Shown here: positions 1 through 5,680 of the stretch, one piece after another
Position numbering within the stretch: position 1 is the stretch's first letter
How the letters are laid out: the number at the start of each line of letters is the position of its first letter
Assembly: GCA_002382045.1 (NCBI GenBank)
Contig: DFZJ01000144.1
Coordinates: 1-12,225 of the forward strand
Source: Syntrophaceae bacterium UBA4059
GTDB taxonomy: Bacteria > Desulfobacterota > Syntrophia > Syntrophales > Smithellaceae
DNA: 12,225 bases
Reading direction: 5' to 3'
Made by a program: the position numbers and the translations under genes
The notes under the pieces: generated by a model
The model's database searches: none
What the model was told of the DNA's origin: nothing
The model's input: the letters and a program-made list of their open reading frames with translations, nothing else

Positions 1-131
1 TTTGAGGCAGCTTTATTCAGATTGTTTTGTGCATATACCGGTCCCGTCATAAAAAAAACCAGGAATAAAGCCAATACCAATACAAAACGTTTCATCACAA
101 CTTTTAACGCAGATTGTTCGTCTCTGGTCAT
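1..131 (-). CDS. Secreted protein of unknown function, N-terminal part only
   Basis: This is the 5' end of a minus-strand gene that leaves the window at position 1; 43 codons are visible. The reading frame starts at ATG (129-131), six bases after a perfect AGGAGG (complement of 138-143), which fixes the start. Residues 1-12 form a polar leader. A second Met at residue 13 begins MKRFVLVLALFLVFFMTG, a positively charged n-region plus a hydrophobic core, ending at VYA before QNN, a good signal peptidase I site. The product is therefore probably exported to the periplasm or beyond. Only about eight residues of the mature protein are visible, so no family can be named. Starting at Met13 would give a more usual signal peptide but has no Shine-Dalgarno sequence. 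Confidence 0.7.
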   Translation of the reverse strand, partial: MTRDEQSALKVVMKRFVLVLALFLVFFMTGPVYAQNNLNKAAS

Positions 132-209
132 TGTCAACCTCCTTTTTTGTTGGTAAAAAAGTTTAAAACTGTATTCACTATGATCGTCACGAGTGGTCAG
201 GCCTTCTAA

Positions 210-350
210 GAAGTTCTTATTTGGCCTACCGCCTTTCATCAAGCGTACAAATCCGGTATTGAAGATACGCCAAAACCCATGGAACTTTTTATTGCTATAT
301 CAAATTTGGGAAGGGAAATAAATGAAGTACCGTTGCCAACCAGGCTTTAA
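210..350 (+). pseudogene. Possible C-terminal remnant of an unrecognised gene
   Basis: Between an in-frame TAA (207-209) and a TAA (348-350) there are 46 sense codons without a plausible start or ribosome binding site. The translated text (PTAFHQAYKSGIEDTPKP, then MELFIAISNLGREI) has the amphipathic, charged composition of a genuine protein end rather than of random DNA. I do not recognise the family. Its position beside a collapsed toxin-antitoxin locus fits a region of gene decay. It could equally be chance open sequence. Confidence 0.25.
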
Positions 351-384
351 TTGAAATGTGGCATCAGGAATGGAAATTCAGGGG

Positions 385-409
385 AGATAAGGGGATTGTC
401 CCCTTATTT
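385..409 (+). terminator. Strong hairpin, REP-like or terminator-like
   Basis: An 11-bp stem (ATAAGGGGA against TCCCCTTAT at its core, extended by one G-T wobble and one A-T pair) closes on a three-base loop (TTG). Little poly-T follows on the plus strand, so a pure terminator role is not obvious. The GGGGA-loop-TCCCC shape resembles short extragenic palindromes that accompany REP-associated transposases in many bacteria, which is inference. It lies just upstream of the vapB promoter and would insulate it. Confidence 0.45.
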
Positions 410-423
410 ACTGAAAGATATAC

Positions 424-452
424 TTGATGTGCATGCTTATGCGATGTATATT
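424..452 (+). promoter_or_regulatory. Sigma70-type promoter of the vapBC remnant
   Basis: A -35 box TTGATG (424-429) and a -10 box TATATT (447-452) are separated by 17 bases. Transcription would begin near 459, about 20 bases before the ATG at 480. The -10 box sits inside the spacer of the inverted repeat 427-462, the usual layout for autoregulated toxin-antitoxin operons. Confidence 0.6.
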
Positions 453-462
453 GCATGCACAT
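427..462. promoter_or_regulatory. 36-bp inverted-repeat operator for a ribbon-helix-helix antitoxin
   Basis: Two perfect 10-bp arms, ATGTGCATGC (427-436) and GCATGCACAT (453-462), flank a 16-bp spacer that contains the -10 box. Antitoxins of the FitA/VapB ribbon-helix-helix class repress their own operons by binding paired half-sites of this kind. The arms are intact although the coding region is broken. Confidence 0.6.
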
Positions 463-479
463 TACAAAGAGGAGGAATT

Positions 480-659
480 ATGCCGATATTGCAGGTCAGA
501 GATTTGCCGGAAGATGTGTATGTTCAGCTTAATTATCTGGCTGAGAAAGAACACCGAAGCATGGCCCAGATAGATGCCAGCGCAGCCATTGAGATAGTCT
601 TAGACAAGACGGACAGTGTTAGGTTCAGAGATTTACTGCTGCAGAATCCGTCAAGATAA
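480..659 (+). CDS. 59-residue VapB-VapC chimera (antitoxin N-terminus joined to PIN-toxin N-terminus)
   Basis: The start ATG (480-482) follows GGAGG (471-475); the longer frame from TTG at 351 has no such signal. Residues 1-30 (PILQVRDLPEDVYVQLNYLA, then EKEHRSMAQ) match the beta strand, helix A and start of helix B of FitA/VapB ribbon-helix-helix antitoxins, which are normally about 75-85 residues long. From residue 31 the text changes to IDASAAIEIVLDKTDSVRFR, the first strand and helix of a PIN-domain toxin, with the first catalytic Asp at residue 32. The antitoxin's toxin-binding tail and the toxin's start codon are therefore missing, consistent with one in-frame deletion near position 570. 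After about residue 54 the frame is lost and a stop follows. A functional toxin is not possible. A short operator-binding peptide is conceivable but untested. Confidence 0.65.
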   Translation: MPILQVRDLPEDVYVQLNYLAEKEHRSMAQIDASAAIEIVLDKTDSVRFRDLLLQNPSR

Positions 660-784
660 CGCACCCTGCGTACGATTTGTTCTATTTAATCCTGGCGCGA
701 AGAAATAACGCGTGTATTCTCATAAAAGATAAAAAGATGATAGAGGCAGCACGTCAATTAAACATCAAAATCCCAACGGCTTGA
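641..784 (+). pseudogene. C-terminal remnant of a VapC-type PIN toxin, out of frame
   Basis: In the frame shifted relative to the chimera, 47 codons read AESVKITHPAYDLFYLILAR, then RNNACILIKDKKMIEAARQL and NIKIPTA, ending at TGA (782-784). This matches the last third of a PIN ribonuclease: the YDLFYLILAR helix with its acidic residue, the strand ending in IKD and the final helix. The middle of the domain (roughly 60 residues, including central acidic metal ligands) is missing, and the frame changes near 640. Together with the preceding chimera it marks two separate deletions in one vapBC-like locus. No start codon or ribosome binding site exists for this piece. Confidence 0.65.
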
Positions 785-838
785 GCGCGGAAGGTTTATT
801 TACACCTGATGTCAAAAATTTCATCCTGCGGCAAATAG

Positions 839-874
839 AAAGACAGGGAGTGGTTTCTACCATTCCCTGTCTTT
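839..874. terminator. Bidirectional hairpin terminator after htpX
   Basis: A 16-bp stem (AAAGACAGGG...CCCTGTCTTT, one G-T wobble) closes on a TTCT loop. It lies 24 bases beyond the htpX stop on the minus strand, where the transcript continues CTTTCTATTTG. It also faces the vapC remnant on the plus strand, so it probably ends transcription from both sides. Confidence 0.75.
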
Positions 875-897
875 ATTCCTGAGAGTTGATCCCTTAC

Positions 898-1794
898 TTA
901 TGCCGTCATTCCTGCTGAACGTTTCAGCGCCGCGATACGGTCTTCCAGTGGCGGATGGGTCATGAAAAGCAGTTTCAACCCGCTTGTGGACGGCTTGCCG
1001 GTAATGCCGAAAGATTTCATCTGATCCGGCAAGGGTTCATATTCCTGAGCGCTGCGCTGCAGGCTTTCCAGTGCGGCGATCATTTTGCCTGCACCCGCCA
1101 GTTGCGCGCCGCCCGAGTCCGCCACAAATTCCCTCCTCCGGCTGAACCACATCACAATGACACTGGCCAGAATTCCGAAAACGATTTCGGCGACAATGGT
1201 CGTAATAAAAAAGCCCAATCCGTGGCCCTCTTCATTTTTCAAAATCACGCGATCCACAAAATACCCGACAACGCGTGCAATGAAGATGACAAACGTGTTG
1301 ACAACGCCCTGAATCAAACTGAGTGTAATCATATCCCCGTTGGCCACATGGCTGATTTCGTGCCCCAGCACCGCTTCGACTTCGTCGCGCTTCATGGTCT
1401 GCAACAGGCCGGTGCTGACCGCAACGAGCGCATTGTTTTTACTCATGCCGGTGGCAAAGGCATTGGGAGAATCCGAATCAAAAACGGCAACGTCCGGCAT
1501 GCCGATGCCCGCCTGGGAAGCCTGCTTCTGCACCGTGTTCATCAGCCAGATTTCCATGTCGGAACGGGGCTGCATAATCACCTGAGCGCCTGTGCTCCAC
1601 TTGGCCATCCACTTGGACATCGCCAGTGATATGAACGACCCGCCGAAACCAAACACACCCGCAAAAATCAGCAGATTTACATAATTGATTCCGTTGGCCT
1701 CAAGAAACCGGTCAGCCCCGAGAATATGAACAACAATGCTTAAAACCACCATCACGGCAATGTTGGTTGCGAGAAACAGAAATACTCTTTTCAT
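898..1794 (-). CDS. htpX: HtpX, membrane-bound zinc metalloprotease
   Basis: HtpX is an inner-membrane M48 protease that degrades misfolded membrane proteins, acting alongside FtsH. The 298-residue product has the family length. It shows hydrophobic segments at about residues 4-22 and 38-58, the zinc motif HEISH at 145-149 (within VLGHEISHVANGD), two further hydrophobic segments at about 158-180 and 193-215, and the third zinc ligand in REFVAD (Glu222). The conserved SPNAFATG stretch is at 109-116. The start is MKRVFLFL at 1794: it has GGAGG eight bases upstream, and the promoter's predicted start site lies downstream of the alternative ATG at 1860, which would add 22 unneeded residues. The gene has its own promoter (1859-1887) and terminator (839-874), so it appears to be monocistronic. 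It lies 182 bases downstream of bioA. Confidence 0.95.
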   Translation of the reverse strand: MKRVFLFLATNIAVMVVLSIVVHILGADRFLEANGINYVNLLIFAGVFGFGGSFISLAMSKWMAKWSTGAQVIMQPRSDMEIWLMNTVQKQASQAGIGMPDVAVFDSDSPNAFATGMSKNNALVAVSTGLLQTMKRDEVEAVLGHEISHVANGDMITLSLIQGVVNTFVIFIARVVGYFVDRVILKNEEGHGLGFFITTIVAEIVFGILASVIVMWFSRRREFVADSGGAQLAGAGKMIAALESLQRSAQEYEPLPDQMKSFGITGKPSTSGLKLLFMTHPPLEDRIAALKRSAGMTA

Positions 1795-1802
1795 AGGGAT
1801 AT

Positions 1803-1808
1803 CCTCCT
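1803..1808 (-). promoter_or_regulatory. Ribosome binding site deciding the htpX start
   Basis: The complement reads AGGAGG, eight bases before the ATG at 1794. It supports the 298-residue form over a start at 1860. Confidence 0.75.
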
Positions 1809-1858
1809 CCATCTGTTCAATAACAATTAAGTCAGAAGGTTTGCAGTAAATCCAAACC

Positions 1859-1887
1859 ATTAAAATGATGACTTATCTTAGTGTCAA
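1859..1887 (-). promoter_or_regulatory. Sigma70-type promoter of htpX
   Basis: On the minus strand TTGACA (1882-1887) and TTTAAT (1859-1864) are 17 bases apart, giving a start near 1852 and a leader of about 58 bases. A second TTGACA lies 15 bases further upstream (1897-1902). No heat-shock sigma32 -10 element of the CCCCAT type is evident, so vegetative transcription is the better guess. Confidence 0.7.
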
Positions 1888-1976
1888 GTCGCGGAATGTC
1901 AAGCCCTTATTGGAATGGAAAGCGCATAATTGGAATAACCATAATTCCGGATAGTTACAAAAATAACTGACGCGAT

Positions 1977-3323
1977 TCACAAATCAAAATACTGGTTGAT
2001 TGACGCAAAAGCCACCTGGACCATTTTTTCAATATCCTCTTCCTCAACAACGTAAGGCGGCATGAAATAAATGACATTACCCAGGGGCCGTAAAAGCACG
2101 CCTTTGGTAAGGGCAATCCGGTAAATGCCATACCCTACGCGCTTCCGCCAGTCAAAGGCTGCTTTTGTTTTCTGATCCGCCACCAGTTCCAGGGCGCCGA
2201 TCATCCCCAACTGGCGGTATTCGCCCACACAAGGGTGGCCATCAAACCATTTTGCCGCCTTCTCGGAAATCATCCGCGCTTTTACTTCATTTCGGGCCAG
2301 AACGTCTTCATCTTGAAAGATATGGAGCACTTCCCGGGCCACCGCGCAGGCCAGCGCATTGCCGGTGTAACTGTGCGAGTGCAGAAATGCCTTGAGTTCC
2401 GCGTAATCCGCGTAAAAAGCTGAATAAATCTCATCCGTCGTCACCACCTGCGACAACGGCAGATAGCCTGCCGTAATGCCTTTCGACAAACACATGATGT
2501 CCGGCGTGACGCCGGCGTGTTCGCAGGCGAACATTTTGCCCGTCCGGCCGAAGCCCACGGCGATTTCATCGGCGATAAAATGAATGTGATGTCTGGTGCA
2601 AAGTTCCCTGAGCTTCCTCAAGTAAACCGGTGGATAGATTTTCATTCCTGCCGCGCACTGTACCAGCGGCTCGATGATGACGCCGCAGATTTCATCGGCA
2701 TGATCCATGACCATGCGTGCCATGGTTTCAAAACACTCCGCGTTGCATGTCCCGCGATTTTCCCCGTAAGGACAGCGGTAACAATCAGGGCCCGCGGCCC
2801 GGAAAGTATTCATCATCAGCGGTTTGTAGATTTTACTGTAGAGATCCAGATCGCCGACGGAAAGAGCGCCCAGCGTCTCACCGTGATAAGCGTCCGTGAC
2901 GGCGGCAAATTTTGTTTTGCCCGACCGTCCGGTCTGCTGATGATAATGAAAACTCATTTTCAGCGCCGCTTCCACGGCGGATGATCCATTGTCGGCAAAA
3001 AAAACCTTGGATAATCCCGCAGGCGTGATGCGGACAATTTCTTCCGCCAGATCAATGGCGGGTTCGTGGGAAAAATTGGCAAAGATGACATGCTCGATTT
3101 TCTGAGCCTGAGCGCTCAGCGCCCGGTTGATTCTGTCATTCGCGTGGCCGAAAAGATTCACCCACCACGACGACACGGCATCCAGATAACTTTTTCCGTC
3201 CACATCATACAGATAAGCGCCCTTCCCCCGTTCAATGACAACCGGAGGAAAGTCTTCATAGTCCTTCATCTGCGAACAGGGATGCCAGATATATTTCAAA
3301 TCTCTTTGCTGGAAGATATTCAC
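1977..3323 (-). CDS. bioA: BioA, adenosylmethionine-8-amino-7-oxononanoate aminotransferase
   Basis: BioA is the PLP enzyme that converts 7-keto-8-aminopelargonate (KAPA) to 7,8-diaminopelargonate (DAPA) using S-adenosylmethionine as amino donor. The 448-residue product begins with the substrate-site text WHPCSQMKD (13-21). It has SSWWVNLFGH at 51-60, DNGSSAVEAALKM at 111-123, the PLP aspartate in IADEIAVGFGRTG (Asp252) and the Schiff-base lysine in SKGITAGYLPLS (Lys281). The start is GTG (3321-3323) with GGAG six bases upstream; nearby ATG codons run straight into TGA. A four-cysteine stretch (CYRC...TCNAEC, Cys181, 184, 193, 197) could bind a metal. It is the last gene of bioD-bioF-bioA, separated from bioF by 174 bases that carry a cloverleaf repeat. 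No promoter of its own is evident. Confidence 0.97.
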   Translation of the reverse strand: MNIFQQRDLKYIWHPCSQMKDYEDFPPVVIERGKGAYLYDVDGKSYLDAVSSWWVNLFGHANDRINRALSAQAQKIEHVIFANFSHEPAIDLAEEIVRITPAGLSKVFFADNGSSAVEAALKMSFHYHQQTGRSGKTKFAAVTDAYHGETLGALSVGDLDLYSKIYKPLMMNTFRAAGPDCYRCPYGENRGTCNAECFETMARMVMDHADEICGVIIEPLVQCAAGMKIYPPVYLRKLRELCTRHHIHFIADEIAVGFGRTGKMFACEHAGVTPDIMCLSKGITAGYLPLSQVVTTDEIYSAFYADYAELKAFLHSHSYTGNALACAVAREVLHIFQDEDVLARNEVKARMISEKAAKWFDGHPCVGEYRQLGMIGALELVADQKTKAAFDWRKRVGYGIYRIALTKGVLLRPLGNVIYFMPPYVVEEEDIEKMVQVAFASINQYFDL

Positions 3324-3349
3324 ATCATACTCCTGAAAAATATTAGCAG

Positions 3350-3440
3350 GTCATTGCGACGCGTACCCTTTAGGGTAGCAAAGCGAAGCAATCTCGGGTT
3401 GTTAGATTGCCACGCAGACCGATGGTCTGCTCGCAATGAC
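3350..3440. repeat. 91-bp cloverleaf-type interspersed palindromic repeat
   Basis: The element is bounded by perfect 10-bp inverted repeats, GTCATTGCGA (3350-3359) and TCGCAATGAC (3431-3440). Inside are three further hairpins: TACCCT/AGGGTA (3364-3369 with 3372-3377), GCAATCT/AGATTGC (3388-3394 with 3404-3410) and GCAGACC/GGTCTGC (3414-3420 with 3424-3430). The whole can fold into a four-way junction on either strand. The end sequences resemble a repeat family I know from deltaproteobacterial and other anaerobe genomes. It encodes nothing and lies between bioF and bioA, where it would be part of the operon mRNA. Confidence 0.75.
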
Positions 3441-3497
3441 AGCGTTTCTTTCTTCACCAATAACCTACTTAGCGTCGGGCAAAATACTCCTAATTCC

Positions 3498-4661
3498 TTA
3501 CGCCGCTATCACGCCTAAGGCACGACCGGCATCCTCAATTTCAGCAAGCGCCCGGGAGAGGTCATCTTTGGTATGCGTGGCCATCAGGTTGATGCGCAGA
3601 CGGCTGGTGCCGGCGGGAACAGTCGGCGGCCGGATGGCGGAAGCAAAGATACCCGCGTCCATCAGGCGGCCGCTGAAAGCCATGGCCAGATCGGGCGGCC
3701 CCAGGATCAGGGAAACAATCGGCGCCGGAGAATCCGTCACGGCAAAACCGCCTTTCCGGAGTTCCCGGCGAAACCAGGCGGTATGGGCCAGCAAATTTTC
3801 ACGGCTGTGCGATTCTTTCTGCACGATGTCAAGCGCCGCAAGCGACACGGCAATCGTCGCGGGGGACAAGGCGGTGGAAAATATAAAACTGCGGGCCCTG
3901 TTGGCCAGATAATCAATCAGATCGCGGCTTCCCGCGACAAACCCTCCTTCGGAAGCCAATGCCTTACTGAAGGTCCCCACGGAAACATCAATGCCTTCGG
4001 ACAGGCCGAAATAATCCGCCACGCCGCCGCCGTTTTTTCCCAAAACACCTGTGGCATGCGCTTCATCGATCATCAGCAGCATCTGATGGCCGCGGGCAAT
4101 TTTCACCAGTTGTGGCAGCGGCGCAATATCGCCATCAACGCTGAAGAGACTGTCGCTGATGATTAAACCCTGCCTGTTTGGATAATTTTTGATCTTTTGC
4201 TCCAGGTCATCCGGATCGCAGTGTCTATAAACAACGATTTCGGCGCCGCTGAGCTTGCAGCCGTCAATGATGCTGGCGTGATTGAGACGGTCGGAAAAAA
4301 TCACCCAGTTTTTATCGGCGATGGCCGAGATGACGCCGACGTTGGCCATGTAACCGGTGTTAAAAATCAACGCCGCCTCTGTTTTTTTAAAGGCCGCAAT
4401 TTTTTCTTCCAGTTTTCTGTGAATTTCATAACTTCCCGTAATCAGGCGCGATCCGCCGGAACCTGTGCCGTACTGTTCAACGGCATCGCAGGCGGCCTTT
4501 CTGAGGCGGCTGTCCGTGCAAAGTCCCAGATAACTGTTGGAGGAAAGCATCAGAATGTCCCGGCCCGCAAGCAGGGCATGGGCGCTCTGCGGCGACTGGA
4601 GATACTTCATTTCTCTGTAAAGGCCGTCAGCCTTAATTTGCTGAAGTTTTTTGTCAAACAT
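3498..4661 (-). CDS. bioF: BioF, 8-amino-7-oxononanoate synthase
   Basis: BioF is the PLP-dependent alpha-oxoamine synthase that condenses pimeloyl-ACP or pimeloyl-CoA with L-alanine to give KAPA, the first step of the conserved biotin ring pathway. The 387-residue product is of normal length. It shows SSNSYLGL (40-47), GTGSGGSRLITGSY (66-79), SLFSVDGDIAPL (171-182), the PLP-binding DEAHATGVLG (199-208) and the Schiff-base lysine in TFSKALASEGG (Lys233). The related enzymes glycine C-acetyltransferase and 5-aminolevulinate synthase share these motifs, but the neighbouring bioD and bioA settle the assignment. The ATG at 4661 lies 16 bases after the bioD stop. The Shine-Dalgarno is weak (AGGC close to the ATG, AAAGGA further away), so translation may depend partly on coupling to bioD. 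Confidence 0.95.
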   Translation of the reverse strand: MFDKKLQQIKADGLYREMKYLQSPQSAHALLAGRDILMLSSNSYLGLCTDSRLRKAACDAVEQYGTGSGGSRLITGSYEIHRKLEEKIAAFKKTEAALIFNTGYMANVGVISAIADKNWVIFSDRLNHASIIDGCKLSGAEIVVYRHCDPDDLEQKIKNYPNRQGLIISDSLFSVDGDIAPLPQLVKIARGHQMLLMIDEAHATGVLGKNGGGVADYFGLSEGIDVSVGTFSKALASEGGFVAGSRDLIDYLANRARSFIFSTALSPATIAVSLAALDIVQKESHSRENLLAHTAWFRRELRKGGFAVTDSPAPIVSLILGPPDLAMAFSGRLMDAGIFASAIRPPTVPAGTSRLRINLMATHTKDDLSRALAEIEDAGRALGVIAA

Positions 4662-4677
4662 GGTTGCCTGCAGTCCT

Positions 4678-5400
4678 TTATATAGTCTCCATTAAAGCGA
4701 CGATGTCGTCAATATGAATAGATTGTTCAAATGCATCTTGAAGATTTCCCGGTTGCAGTTTTTCAGTGTCCACCGCGTCAATGGCGGGCAGGGTAAAAAT
4801 CGCCTTGATACCGGAAAGCTTTTTAATCGTCGCAATATTATCCTCTTCGATCAGTGTCTGTCCTGCGCCGCTGATGACGATTCCCTTGATCGTCAAACCG
4901 GCGTTTCTGGCAAAGCCAAGCGTCAGCAACGTGTGGTTGATCGTTCCAAGCCCGGCACGCGAAACGAGCAGGCAGGAAAAGCCCAATTCACGGATCAGGT
5001 CATACTGCATATAGCCTTCGTCATTAAGCGGCACGGCCAGACCTCCCGCGCCTTCCGCCACAATGATGTCATAGCGATTCTTCAACTCGTTGAGGCGCTT
5101 TTGAATGACATCCGGATCAATGCGTCGTCCCGCAAGACGTGCGGCCAGATGCGGCGCAACGGCATCGGCAAAGGCAAAGGGCGTCACCAGTTCAGGATCT
5201 TCGGAAAATCCCGCAGCACATTTAACAAATGCCGCGTCAGCAGATGCTTTGGCACCACCGCTTTCCACCTCGCCGCTCGCCACCGGTTTGAAATACGCCG
5301 CCCGGTATTTATTTTTCAGCAGAAGACACAGAAGACCAGCCGAGATGATCGTCTTACCTACACCTGTATCGGTAGCGATTATGAAGATTCCCTTGCTCAC
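4678..5400 (-). CDS. bioD: BioD, dethiobiotin synthetase
   Basis: BioD is an ATP-dependent carboxylase that closes the ureido ring of DAPA to make dethiobiotin. The 240-residue product has the P-loop ATDTGVGKT (9-17), the substrate-binding KPVASG (38-43), EGAGGLAVPL (116-125) and SRAGLGTINHTLLTL (147-161), all typical of the family. The start is GTG (5398-5400). Upstream ATG codons in other frames terminate at once, and AAGG lies nine bases before the GTG. It is the first gene of the minus-strand bioD-bioF-bioA unit and diverges from bioB across 270 bases. I could not find a convincing promoter for it in that gap. Confidence 0.95.
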   Translation of the reverse strand: MSKGIFIIATDTGVGKTIISAGLLCLLLKNKYRAAYFKPVASGEVESGGAKASADAAFVKCAAGFSEDPELVTPFAFADAVAPHLAARLAGRRIDPDVIQKRLNELKNRYDIIVAEGAGGLAVPLNDEGYMQYDLIRELGFSCLLVSRAGLGTINHTLLTLGFARNAGLTIKGIVISGAGQTLIEEDNIATIKKLSGIKAIFTLPAIDAVDTEKLQPGNLQDAFEQSIHIDDIVALMETI

Positions 5401-5509
5401 GTCACCATACCTTGTCGATTAGTTTACGCTGCCATATCAAAAGAAGCACCATGCGAAAAGCGTTATTTTCTAAAAGCCCGGCTCGCGATCAATGCTGTTT
5501 TTTATTGGA

Positions 5510-5538
5510 TTGACAGGACCGTTTAATTTGCCTATAGT
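5510..5538 (+). promoter_or_regulatory. Near-consensus sigma70 promoter of bioB
   Basis: TTGACA (5510-5515) and TATAGT (5533-5538) are separated by exactly 17 bases. Transcription should start near 5545, leaving a leader of about 126 bases before bioB. The downstream palindrome (5545-5566) begins right at the predicted start. Confidence 0.75.
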
Positions 5539-5544
5539 AACAGC

Positions 5545-5566
5545 CACATGAAATATATTTCGTGTG
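5545..5566. promoter_or_regulatory. 22-bp near-perfect palindrome, candidate operator of the biotin genes
   Basis: The two 11-bp halves, CACATGAAATA and TATTTCGTGTG, are complementary except for one T-G position (5549 with 5562). The site covers roughly +1 to +22 of the bioB promoter, a classical roadblock or occlusion position. It does not match the BirA operator (TTGT..ACC halves separated by 14-16 bases) or the BioR site TTATCTATAA. The binding protein is unknown. Confidence 0.5.
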
Positions 5567-5656
5567 ATCAATCATGCCAAAAATGTTAACCGGTTTTTTA
5601 TCACCCAATGCCATCTTAATAAACCGAGTGAAAAGCAAAAGGGAGGATTCAGAATC

Positions 5657-5680
5657 ATGAGGGATAAGCAATGGATTTGA
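5657..5680 (+). CDS. Possible seven-codon leader ORF overlapping the bioB start
   Basis: ATG (5657-5659) begins MRDKQWI and stops at TGA (5678-5680), ten bases into bioB in another frame. GGGAGG (5641-5646) stands ten bases before this ATG, whereas bioB uses a second site (GAGGG, 5659-5663) inside the small ORF. Ribosomes translating the small ORF would terminate over the bioB start and could re-initiate. It may be incidental. Confidence 0.25.
   Translation: MRDKQWI

Larger units (their letters stand above)
132..479. other. Region of 348 bases with only gene debris and control signals
   Basis: No intact gene lies here. From left to right it holds the ribosome binding site of the leftward secreted-protein gene, a 46-codon open stretch without a start (210-350) that may be the tail of a lost gene, a strong hairpin (385-409), and then the promoter and operator of the broken toxin-antitoxin locus (424-462). 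I see no tRNA, insertion-sequence ends or CRISPR repeats. The mixture of remnants suggests a decay zone. Confidence 0.6.

Noticed and set aside
955..1629. Long plus-strand open frame of 224 codons over htpX
   Set aside because: It is the antisense shadow of htpX, with no recognisable domain; htpX on the other strand has full motifs, a ribosome binding site and a promoter.
1795..1860. Upstream extension of htpX to an ATG at 1860
   Set aside because: The added 22 residues lie before the predicted transcription start and displace the usual MKR-hydrophobic N-terminus; GGAGG supports 1794.
1882..1902. Repeated TTGACA boxes 15 bases apart at htpX, similar to a doubled TTGAC at 9282-9296
   Set aside because: The motif is short and expected near -35 boxes; two cases are not enough to claim a shared regulator site.
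1932..1968. Small hairpins after bioA as a terminator
   Set aside because: The stems are only 5 bp and mostly A-T, without a T-tract; too weak to call.
3350..3440. tRNA-like cloverleaf
   Set aside because: The outer stem is 10 bp, there is no T-loop GTTCRA text, no anticodon arm of proper size and no CCA end; it is a palindromic repeat.
4714..5526. Plus-strand open frame of 270 codons over bioD
   Set aside because: It is antisense to bioD, His/Arg/Gln-rich as expected of a shadow frame, and runs through the bioB promoter region.
5583..5595. BirA operator half-site (ATGTTAACC) before bioB
   Set aside because: Only one half resembles the BirA consensus; no matching GGTT.ACAA half is found 14-16 bases away, so it is probably chance, overlapping the small palindrome AACCGGTT.
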